DNA of 64,000 nt, from contig NC_079332.1 of assembly GCF_029931775.1 (NCBI RefSeq), positions 3,484,501-3,548,500 on the forward strand. The letters run 5' to 3'. The notes beneath the pieces were generated by a model that was not told the DNA's origin, did no database searches, and was given only the letters and a program-made list of their open reading frames with translations. Both the position numbers and the translations under genes were made by a program. Shown in pieces: positions 11,301-23,300 of this stretch; position 1 is the first letter of the stretch, and each line of letters starts with the position of its first letter. This stretch comes from Euleptes europaea (taxonomy: Eukaryota > Chordata > Lepidosauria > Squamata > Sphaerodactylidae).

Positions 11301-14300
11301 AACGAACTGGTAGAGACCAGAACCGTTAGCCAAGCCCACTTCATTGATTAAAACGGATTGGTTGTGAGCCGGGTCCTGCTGCGTGGGATTGGAGCTGGGA
11401 GGCGGGCAGGCGTTTTCCTGGAAGGGAGTGATTGCTGTCACCTGAAACACACAAACACACACAAATCTTTTCTATATGTGTTACACTTTCATCCCATCCG
11501 CCCTTCTCGAGGCCAAAACAACCCAGCAAACTTCAAGCACAAGTATGAATTTCAACTGGGGCTTCCCCACTCCAAGCCTGGCAATCTATTACTCCATGCT
11601 GCCTTGCCTTGCTCGGGTCACAAGGCAGACGTGTGCCTGGTCAAGGTTTCCATTTTCCCCCTCGGTAGAAAAGAGAGTCAGGGGCTCTTGCTGGCCTCAG
11701 ATCCTAAACAAGGGCCTGCAAAGAAACCCCATCCAGAAACCTGTGTGTGTGTGTGTGTTAGGTGTCGTCAAGTCGCTTCCGACCCATGGCGACCCTATGA
11801 ATCAAAGTCCTCCAAAATGTCCTATCTTTGACAGCCTTGTTCAGATCTTGCCAATTGAGGGCCATGGCTTCCTTTATTGAGTCCGCCCATCTCTTGTTGG
11901 CTCTTCATCTTTTCCTGCTGCCCTCAACTTTTCCTAGCATGGTTGTCTTTTCTAGTGACTCTTGCCTTCTCATAATGTGACCAAAATACAATAGCCTCAG
12001 TTTAGTCATTTTAGCTTCTAGGGTCAGTTCAGGCTTGATTTGATCTATAACCAACTGATTTTTTATTTTTTTTACAGTCCAGGGTATCCGTAACACTCTC
12101 CTCCAACACCACATTTCAAAGGAATCTACTTTCTTCCCATCAGCTTTCTTCAATGTCCAGCTTTCACACCCATAACATAGTAATAGGGAATACGATGGCC
12201 CGTTTCAGAAAGAAAATTCAGCTACGATGCTTGGAAATGTTTCTTTTAAAGCTAAATTTAATTAGCGCAGACAAAAAAGGGGAATGAGCTTTGCGCAAGA
12301 CCAGCCGGCTGCTGAGTTTTGCTTCCTCTGCTCAACGTGAACAGTCTAGCTCCAGGAAACCTTAGAAGCCGTACCCCCAACAAATGAAACCATGTTCTAC
12401 GCTTCCACTGTTGGAGGAATCCAGAATAGGAGCAGGGATTTTTCAGGGGTGACCCCCTGTAATTCCCTGGCCCAGATCTGATTAAAGTGATAAAGTGGCA
12501 TCTAGGTTAATCTATAGGAGCCCCGCGGCGCAGAGTGGTAACGCTGCAGTTCTACAGTCCAAGCTCTGCTCACGACCTGAATTCGATCCTGACGGAAGTT
12601 GGTTTCAGGTAGCCAGTTCAAGGTTGACTCAGCCTTCCATCCTTCCGAGGTCGGTCAAATGAGTCCCCAGATTGCTGGGGGTAAAGGGAGGATGACTGGG
12701 GGAGGCACTGGCAAACCACCCCGTAAACCAGGGGTGGGGAACGTCAGGCCCGGGGGCTGTTTAAGGCCCTCAAAATCATTTGGTCTGGCCCTTCGTGGGC
12801 CCTGGCAGATCTCTAGCCCAGATGGATATAAGACTGGCAATCCACCCCCTCCCCTGGACAGGAATAGCCTCTACTCAAGGTGGATGTGAGTTTGTTTTGC
12901 CGAGAAAAGGAACCTTTTCCCCCCCTTGCAGAAGAGTCGTTAGCTATAGAGCTGCTAGGACCGCCCAAGAAACGGTGTTAACCCTTTCCCACCGGTTGGA
13001 TGCCTGTCTGCTTGCCCACGTTGGCGGGGGGTTATATGGGGCAGCTGCCTGCTTGGGGCTTGGTCGGCTAATTTTTAAGTTGATAATTTTGTATGGCCCA
13101 CGAATGATGTTATAAATATCCAAATGGCTCTTGGCGGAAAAAAGGTTCCCCACCCCTGCCATAAACAAAGCCTGCCTAGTAAACGTCGGAATGTGACAAC
13201 ACCCCATGGGTCAGGAATGACCCGGTGCTTGCACAGGGGACCTTTACCTTTTTAGGTTAACCTATCCATCATATATATATTTTTGTCCTGACCTTCCTCC
13301 AAAGAGATCAGGACAGCAGATGTGGTTCTCCACTCCTCCATTTTGTCCACATAATAAATTCTGTGGTGTGCTGAGTAGTGAGCATGCTCATTGCCCTTCA
13401 AGTACCCAGGGAATGTGGAGGGCAGTTCAGCATCAATTAAAGGGAAGGAATAAGGAAAACTGAAGGAGGGGGAAAAACCCTGCTCAACCCCCATAGAGCT
13501 AATTGTATCCTGGAGAGATTTTGGTTGGCGGAGGAGAAAATATTTCCCCATCGTTCATCTCCTCACAATTCCTCTCACCATCTGCTCTTGCTTTGCACAC
13601 CGGATTTAGACAAACACATCTGCAGCTGCCTGGTCCCCAGTTAAGGACTGGAAGGACGACACGCAAAGCAAATGTACACAGACGCATTCAGTTGGCCTGA
13701 CTCTCCTGGCAGATGCAAAAATCTGGGAAGCTCCCCGCCTCGGGTGTGTGTTTATATTCTTTCAAGGAGAGGCTGAGATGGGAAAAAAAATAAGTCCATC
13801 AACAGCCCGTCCTGAACTCTGCAGGGAAAGACCGTGCACCACAAATAGCAAGGAATGAGCCACAAGGACAACTGAGGGGCTGTAGCTCAGTGGTAGAGCC
13901 TCTGCTTTGCATGCAGAAGGTCCCAAGTTCAATCCCCGGCATCTCCAGTTGAAAAAGGACCAGGCAAGCAGGTGATATGATAGACCCAGCCTGAGACCCT
14001 GGAGAGCCGCTGCCGGTCAGAGTAGACAATACTGACTTTGATGGACCGAGGGTCTGATTCAGTAGAAGGCGGCTTCATGTGTTCATGTGTTCAACTCCGG
14101 AGTAAAGGAAGGGGATGGGGGCACAAGTTACACCTCCATTGCTTGTATTCAAAGCCAGGCAGCCACTTCTTCTTTGTGGTACATGGGGGGGGGCATGATT
14201 TCCAGTGGAGAATCATACAATCAAAGAGTTGGAAGGGACCACAAGGGTCATCTAGTCCAAGCCCCTGCTCAAGGCAGGAAATTCACAACTACCTCCCCCA

Positions 14301-17300
14301 CACATACCCAGTGACCAGAAGATGGCCAAGATGTCCTCCCTCTCATTATCTGCCTAAGGTCATAGGATCAGCATTGCTGACAGATGGCCATCTAGCCTCT
14401 TCTTAAAAACCTCCAGGCAAGGAGCGCTCACCACCTCCCGAGTAAGCCTCTTCCACTGACGAACTGCTCTGTTGGAAAATTCGTCCAAATGTCTAGACGG
14501 AAACTCTTCTGATTTAATTTCAACCTGTTGGTTCTGGTCCGACCTTCTGGGGCAACAGAAAACAACTCGGCACCCTCCTCCATATGACAGCCCTTCAAGT
14601 ACTCGAAGATGGTTATCGTATCCCCTCTCAGTCTTCTCCTCTTCAGGCGAAACATACCCAGCTCCTTCAACCATTCCTCATAGGAAAGCTTAAGCTTAAC
14701 CATAACCTCCCCCCCTCCAAGACCCCGAGGCACAAAGTTCAGAGACAGGGGAAGGGGGGCAACCATTTTGGCAGCCATTTTGCGGCTGCGCCCACCCTGC
14801 TGTGTCAGAATTCCAAAAGTGCCCGGGGGGCTCAAAAAGGCCAGGGGACCCCCCTGAAACAGGGTTTGCTACCAGCATGCGCCACCCAGAAGGCTGAGGG
14901 CCTCAGAGCCAAAGCCGACCTGGTGCTCATTACCTGGAAGCTGCTGTGGTCTCGAGGCCTCAGGCCATGGCACCGGCTCAGAGATTCGTCGTGGTCGCTG
15001 TGGGAGTCATCTTCATACAGGACGCTTTGGCCTGGAGCAAGAACCGCGAGCAGCTTGTCGGCTTTTTCTGAGCCCCGGGACGTGTACACCACGGCGTCCA
15101 CCAGCCCCTGGTCGGTCAAGGCCATGTTGGCTTGGTAACCGGCTGTGGAGCTGCGGTAGAGGGCTACGGCATCCACTCCGTTCTGGATGGTATTGGGGGG
15201 CAGAACGATCGAGGGTCTGGGGGTCACCCCATCGCTACCCACCAGGAAGTAGCCCTGACTATCTGTATGGTGGCCCGTCAGGTTCACCACCTTGTATGCC
15301 AAGTTGTTCTTGCCATTGTAAAGGACAAGCCAGTAGTCGCGGAGGTCAAAGGGCGCCGACCCAGGGTAGAAAAGCTCTACATATTCAGTATCTTCTCGGG
15401 CTCCGGGGTTGTCGGGATTGACCTCGTTGATAAGGAGCTCAGGCTGTGGAGTCGGAGGCTCCTTGGTTGTTCCTGACTTCTCCAGTGTTGCTCCTTTAAA
15501 GACCAAAACACCAAGTTTATTACGCAATGCTAAGTTTCAGCCACTGGTTGGGAAGTAGAGATTCTCAGATGCCACGGAAGAAAGCCAATCTGTAATGCTC
15601 AGGTCATCGTCTCTGTGCGTGTGGTTGGGAACTGGAGAATGTTCTTCAGTCTAGTACTGGGGTCCCTGATCTTTTTGGGCCTGATTTACACAGGCAGGGA
15701 AATGAAGCAGAGCTTCACATACATGAAGCTGCCTTCTACTGAATCAGACCCTCGGTCCATTAAAGTCAGTATTGTCTATTCAGACCGGCAGCGGCTCTCC
15801 AGGGGCTCAGGCAGGGGTCTTTCACATCACCTACTTGCCTACTTGAAAGCCAGCATGGTGTAGTGGTTAAGAGCGGTGGTTTGGAGTGGTGGACTCTGAT
15901 CTGGAGAACCGGGTTTGATTCCCCACTCCTCCACATGAGCGGCGGAGGCTAATCTGGTGAACTGGATTTGTTTCCCCACTCCTCCACACGAAGCCAGCCC
16001 GGTGACCTTGGGCTAGTCACAGCTCTCTTAGAGCTCTCTCAGCCCCACCTACCTGCCAGGGTGTCTGTTGTGGGGAGGGGAAGGGAAAGTGATTGTAAGC
16101 TGGTTTGAGTCTCCCTTAAGTGGTAGAGAAAGTCGGCATATAAAAACCAACTCTTCTTCTTCTTCTTCTAGTCCCTTTAACTGGAGGTGCCGGGGATTGA
16201 ACCTGGGACCTTCTGCATGCCAAGCAGATGCTCTGCCACTGAGACATGGCCCCTCTCCAGGGTCTCAGGCAGAGGTCTTTCACATCACCTACTTGCCTGG
16301 TTCCTTTAACTGGAGATGCAGGGATTGAACCTGGGACCTTCTGCATGCCAAGCAGATGCTCTACCACTGAGCCACAGCCCCTCCCCTAGAGAGAAAAGGA
16401 GGAACACCACAGGCATTCTGAAGCAGCATGGGCCATTCTGATACAGTGGGCTGTTCCACTTCATTGCCGCCTTGTTCTCCTGTGTGTGCGAAACAGGGCT
16501 TGAAGGCACAAAGTTCAGAGACGGGGGCAGGGGGGAGGCAATCCCGATCATCCATTCAAAGGAGCTATAGGTAGGAAGAAACTCATGCGAGCCAATGCAC
16601 GACCAAGATCTGGAATGGTATAGTATAGCCCGATCTCGGAAGCTAAGAAGGGTCAGCCCTTGTATGAGAGACCACCAAGGAAGACTCTTCAGAGGAAGGC
16701 CATGGCAAACCACATCTCTTTAATCACTTGCCTTGAAAGCCCCTTGCTGGGGTCGTCATAAGTTGGCTGCGGCTTGACGGCGCTTGATACACAGACATAC
16801 ACAATCCAGTTGTCTCTCCCCAGTGCTATTATAAACTTGTCGAGGGGAAGGGGGACAAGGGATCGATAGTTACGTACACTGATGGTGCTGCGTTTTATGT
16901 CTAAGTCAGTACATAAAGTTGGCCAACACCAACATTACGTCGTTAAATTGGGGGGGGGGGCAGCCTAGCCCTGACACATGACCCATGCACCAGCTGCTTC
17001 TGACAGCTGCCTGCCCTTTAGGACCAGCTGCCATGCTTCCTGAAGAGCCTGTGTGCACAAACAAAAAAATGCAAGGGGCCAGAGAAACCGAAGGGGGCTG
17101 TGTAGATTTCCCATGGTCCAAGGGGCCCCATAACTCAAGAGAGGCTAGAATGTTCTCCAGACACTGTGCTTTGTTTCCAAGTTTCTTTGGATTAACATTA
17201 GATTTGATTCCATTTTCACTCCTTTCACCCTTTCCTCAAGGGGCAAAGAAGTTCAAAGAAGGCTCCAGAGCTAAATTTTATTTGGCAGGGGGGAACATGT

Positions 17301-20300
17301 CGGCTTCATAATCGTTAACTGACCACTGTGCATTTTGAGCAGGCATTATAAGAGGGACGGAAGGCGGTGTGGCAAAGCCCGATCTCATCGGATCTCGGAA
17401 GCTAAGCAGATTCGGTACTTGGAAGGGAGACCACCAAGGAAGACGATGCAGAGGAAGGCAATGGCCAACCACCTCTGCTTCCCTCTTGCCTTGAGAGCCC
17501 CTTGCTGGGATCGCCATAAGTTGGCTGTGACTTGACGGCACTCTACACACACCAAGAGCCTGCCCATCTCCCTTCTTCCCCAGCCACTGGCACACCCAAT
17601 GATTACCTGGAGGCGTTTCTGTCACATTGGCATCTCTCAAACACGCCGTCGCCACCGTGCCATTCCATTCTCCAAAGCCGACCACCTCCTTGCTCTCCAG
17701 GAAGAGAGAGAAGTCCCGGAGCAGACTGGCAAGTTGTTCAGCTGATCTGGCCATCAGGAGAGCGGTGAGCACTAAGTCCGGGCCCTGGCAAGCTGCAGCC
17801 ACATCTGGGGAAAGGGGAAGAGACAGCACTTGGGATAAGGAGCTACTGAAAACGCAGGGGGGGGGGGAAGGAGGAGGAGAAGAAGAAGAAGAGGAAGAAG
17901 TAGAAGTAAAAGAAGAAGAAGAGGAGGAGGAAGAAGAAGAGGTAGAAGAAGTAGAAGAAGAGTTGGTTTTTACATGCCGACTTTCTCTACCACTTAAGGG
18001 AGACTCAAACCGGCTTACAACCACCTTCCCTTCCCCTCCCCACAACAGACACCCTGGGAGGTAGGTGAGACTGAGAGAGCTCTAAGAGAGCTGTAACTAG
18101 TCCAAGGTCACCCAGCTGGCTTCATGTGGAGGAGCGAGGAAACAAACCCAGTTCACCAGATAAGCCTCCACCGCTCATGTGGAGGAGTGGGGAATCAAAG
18201 CCGGTTCTCCAGTCCGCTGCTCCAAACCACCGCTATTAACCACTACACCACGCTGGCTTCGAACCAATAAATGTAAGGGCAAATGGAATGTTTCAGCTGT
18301 GTGTTGTCAACCCTTTCCAAAACCCAGCTCCTCAGTAGGCTAGACGAGCCCTCAGAGCTTCTCCATCCTTTCGCCAAGGAGATCAGAGCGGTATGACCCT
18401 TCCCCATTTTAAAAACACACCGCCGTACCTCTGAAATGGGCAGAAGAGACTCCGCAGCCACACTGCTGATCCAGGGCTTGAGCCAAAAACATTGCTATGT
18501 TGTGTTGCTCTGGGGATTCTTGCGGGCAACCTGACGGAACAAAGACATCAGGAGTGAACGGCCTACACAGGTCATGAGCCACTTGTGCGTGTGTGTAAAG
18601 TGCCGTCAAGTAGCAGCCAACTTGTGTGTGTGTGTTAAGTGCCGTCAAGTCGCTTCCGACTCATGGCGACCCTATGAATGAAAGTCCTCCAAAATGTCCT
18701 ATCCTTGACAGCCCTGCTCCGATCTTGCAAACTGAAGGCCGTGGCTTCCTTTATTGAGTCAATCCATCTCTTGTTGGGTCTTCCTCTTTCCCTGCTGCCC
18801 TCAACTTTTCCTAGCATCACTTTTTCCAGTGACTCTTGTCGTCTCATGACATGACCAAAATACAATAGCCTCAGTTGAGTCATTTTAGCTTCTAGGGTCA
18901 GTTCAGGCTTGATTTGATCTATAACCCACTGATTTGTTTTTTTGGCAGTCCACGGAATCCGTAACCCTCTCCTCCAACACCACATTTCAAAGGAATCTAT
19001 TTTCTTATTATCAGCTTTCTTCAATGTCCAGTGTCCCTTCCTCTGTTTGGTGCGCTCCCATGTTGTTTAACCGCAGAAACCGCCCCCATCAAACCTTGTT
19101 CAGCCCTAACCCACCTGCCCCTTGAAGACACAAGGAAATCTCTTGACTAAAACGCTTCTTGGGGCAATCGTTGAAGTACCGTGGCGTCGGCCTTCCGAGG
19201 GCGTAGACGGAGGCATCCCGGGTGGTGGAGCAGCAGACACACCTATTCATAGACGTATGACCCTGCTGGGACCTGATGGAGATTAATTGGGGGGGGGGGG
19301 AACGGCACCAAATTAACGTAGAAAACAGCAAGAAATTAGAAGTTTGGTCTTACACCTTGGCAGAAAGCCACACGGTCCATAGATCAAGAAACCAGCTCCT
19401 TTGTCTTTCTGTATCTCTTGGTCTAAAGCAGCGTCCCTTCCCTCAGGACTTAAATTTCAGGTGGTTATAAGAATGAAGAATCTTTCATGCATCACAGCGC
19501 ACTTCGGTACTAAATGTACACCCATTTCCGTCCATCCCAGTGCCAATGTCAGGAAAAAACAACCTGATAATCTGCACAGGTTTTCCACATTTACATTAAA
19601 CAAAGAGCGAGACAGAATCTCGCATAAAATTGAAAACCACGTAAAAAATGGAAAAATATTTTTAATTCCTACTGAGAAGGCTTTACTAGATGTCGGGAGA
19701 AACTGGGGCTGTGCAGAGAGGGGAATGAGAAAGGATGCGCTGCAGTGGTTTCACCAATCAAACTCACACATACTCTTATGAGCCTTCAAAGAGATGGAAA
19801 AGACAGGCAGACCGTTTTCCCCACCCTTAGAGGGCTAATCGAAGAAGAGGAGTTGGTTTTTATATCCCGGTTTTCTCGACCTTTGTCTCAAAACGGCTTA
19901 CAATCGCCTCCCCTTCCCCTCCCCCCAACAGACACCTTGTGAGGTAGGTGAGGCTGAGAGCGTTCAGAGAGAATTGTGACTAGCCCATGGTCACCCAGCT
20001 GGCTTCGTGTATAGGAGTGCTGGTTCACCAGATTGGAGTCCACTGTTCATGCAGAGAAGCAGGGAATCAAACCCGGTTCTCCAGATTAGACTCCACTGCT
20101 CTTAACCACTACACCATGTTGTGTAAAAACATGGGGAGGTCAGTTTTTATCAGTAAAACCACACTGGGGAGAAGAACTCCACCCTGACACAGCCGTCTTG
20201 TCCTGTCTTTTGTTCTTTGCAGTGGTATATGTGTTTGGGTTAGGGCTGCCAACTCCAAGCTGGGAAATTTCTGGAGATTTGGAGATGGAGTCTGGGGAGG

Positions 20301-23300
20301 GGAGGGCATCATGCCGCAGAGCCCACCTCCCAAAGTGGACATTTCCTCCAGGGGAACTGATCTCTGTCACCTGGAGATCAGCTGTAATCAGTTGTAATCC
20401 ACATGAACACATGAAGCTGCCTTCTACTGAGCCAGACCCTTGGTCCATCAAAGTCAGTATTGTCTGCTCAGACCGGCAGCGGCTCTCCAGGATCTCAGGC
20501 AGGGGTCTTTCACATCACCTACTTGCCTGGTCCCTTTAACTGCAGATGCCGGGGATTCAACCTGGGACCTTCTGCATGCCAAGCAGATGCTCTACCACTG
20601 AGCCATGGCCCCTCCCCAAATCGAAGTGATTTGAATGCACAAACATGCTATGGAAATATTACTAAAATTCATATGCTGTGTCTCAGGCAGAGGTCTTTCA
20701 CATCACCTACTCACCTAGTCCCTTTAACTGGAAATGCTGGGGATTAAACCTGGCACCCTCTGCATGCAAAGCAAATGCTCTACCGCTGAGCCACAGCCCC
20801 TCCCCAAATCCAAGTGATTTGCATGGAAATATTACTAAAATTCATATGCTGTGTGCAAAGTATCCTCAATTGCACACATCCCAGTTGCAGCGTAAGAACA
20901 GGTTATTGCATAAACTTTGGACTTCCCTCCTACCACAGTTTCCCCAGAGGGCTTCCTCACCGCTCTCTCCCATGGAAGACCGGTCTCCCCGGGGTCAAAA
21001 CGTCCCGCAGTTCTGAATCAACGTCTCCCGCTGTCGTGTAAACCAAGGTGTCCACAAGGTTGGGGGCCGAGGCGGCAGCCCCCACGGCCAAGCTGCTGTT
21101 GGCCCCCGCGTACAGGGCAACGGCATTCGGACCTGCTCGGAGGAGGGGGGTGCTGGAGTTGGGTGGGAATGGCACGTCAACTGCAATCCGACAAAGAGAC
21201 AAAAGAACACAAAATGAAAATATGTTTAAGAGGGGGAACGATTTCATAGAATCATAGAGTTGAAAGGGACCACAAGAGGTCATCTAGTCCAACCCCCTGC
21301 ACAATGCAGGATACTCACAACTACCTCTCCCCCCCACAACCCCAGTGACCCCTACTCCATGCCCAGATGCCCTCCCTCGCATGATCTGCCTAAGGTCATA
21401 GAATCCTGGTATAATTCAAAGAACTATAGTTATCATTCCCGCCTGGGAATGAGGGTGGGATATAAATGTAATACATAAATAAATTAAATAAACCAGAAGA
21501 GGAAATGCAGGAACATGTGGCTTATTCTCCAGCCTCAAAACCACAGTTTGGAAGATGGGAATTTTATGCACAAACCAGGCCGGTGACGTCAGTCAAATCT
21601 TCAAGAAAGTGGGAAAACCCTTGGAATTACTTGCCCCTATGGACAAGTGTTGCAAACTCAGGGAAACAACACATACATAACTCTTTGTTGACCAAAAATA
21701 AGTAAAACTTTCCACCCTGATCGATGACACTTCAGGCTGATATTTATGGGATGTTTGCAACAAAGGAGTCAATTGTTCTGCGTGAGTTTTCTAATCTCTT
21801 CTTATCTTTCAAAAAAGTCAATTCGCTAAAAAGTCACTGGGGTCAGCGAGATCACAATGAACACGAAAAAGGAAACTTTGCCTGTTTGAGGTGTTTGACC
21901 GGGCTTTAAACCAGCACCGACACAGTGTGAGAGAAAAAAAAATCTCACTTCTCAGCACAATAGCTGCTTCATGTTGATGCAGCTGCTTAGACCAAGAGGT
22001 GTTAACCATTCCGCCAGTTAAAAGCTATTATTACTCACACCTCTGGGAGGTTGCAACCTGACGGAGAAAGCGCATGGGTTCCTCTGCAGGGCCCGCAAAA
22101 ATCTGAAGCGGGACCACCCAAAGTGGGCAGTACCACCCCTAGGGGTGGGTGGGATTACCTAGGGGGGCACTAAGTGGCAAGGGGGCAGAAGGGGGGCGCT
22201 CGAGGGGGGGCCCTTCAACTGTGTTGTTCACTAATGTACACTAGATCAAGCGATAGCACCATGCTGGCAAATTTGGTGGAAATTATCGGATTTCCCCCCC
22301 CCCCCAGACTTCAAAGAGCTGGTACCATTGGATCAAGCTCATTAGTTTTGTTGATTCAACTCAAAAGTTTTAATTTGATTTTGAATAGATGCGCAACGAA
22401 TTGTTAGGGTTTTGAAATTTAATTGTTAGTGTCTTCTTTAGTGAGTCATGCAAACCCGTTTTGAATAACGCTTTTTATAGGATAGGGTAGGGGGCGCTGG
22501 GGATTGAGTTTGTGCAACTGAGGGGGCGGTGGCCCGAAAAGTTTGGGAACCACTGGTTTAAATGCTCCATTGGGAATACCAGCAGCATGCACGCAAAGCG
22601 ACTGATTAGTCACCGTATTTTGGACACGGCTCCAAAGCGCTCAGCAAATGGCTCGTGCAATCTGAGGAACTTGTTCCATCAGCGAGCCGAAAAGAAAGTT
22701 AAGGCAAGGTTCTTGCAAAGAGCTGGAGCAACCTGCATTCCCCACCACCACCACCACCCCCTTTGATGCAGAAAATGCTTTCAGATTTGCTTTTAATCAC
22801 GGTTTCCAGCTGCCTTCACACAGGAAGAAAGGGGAGATGAGCTAAGCAAGACTCCTCTGAACTGGTCACGTTTGACTCCATCACATTTGCGCCTGCCCCA
22901 CCATGCAGGGTCCTGGTTTCAGCACATACAAGCAGCCGCGGAATTACTCTCCAACAGTTTAACTGGCATTGTGCAGGGGGTTGGACTAGATGACCCTGGT
23001 GGTCCCTTCTAACTCTATGATTCTAATCTGGATCGTGCTGGCTAAGTAAAACTGACTCATTTTGTTGACGCGCCTCCCAAGCTGGGTCAGGATTCCAAAC
23101 GTGCCCACAGGCTCAAAAAAGGTCGGGGGGGGGGGCTTGCACTAACCACATGCCACCTCTTCAGACCCAGGACCATGGACAGCGGCTTAGGTTTTCTGCC
23201 CCATCCCATGTGGTTCTCTGTGTACACTGGATCTTGCCCTTCAGCTCCCCAGGAAACTGTTAGGCTCTGTGGCCATGGGTCCCATCCAGCTGATCTCCGC

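Noticed and set aside
17362-17440. Apparent 5S rRNA gene
   Set aside because: Only the 5S-like internal part is present, followed by the body of a dispersed SINE.
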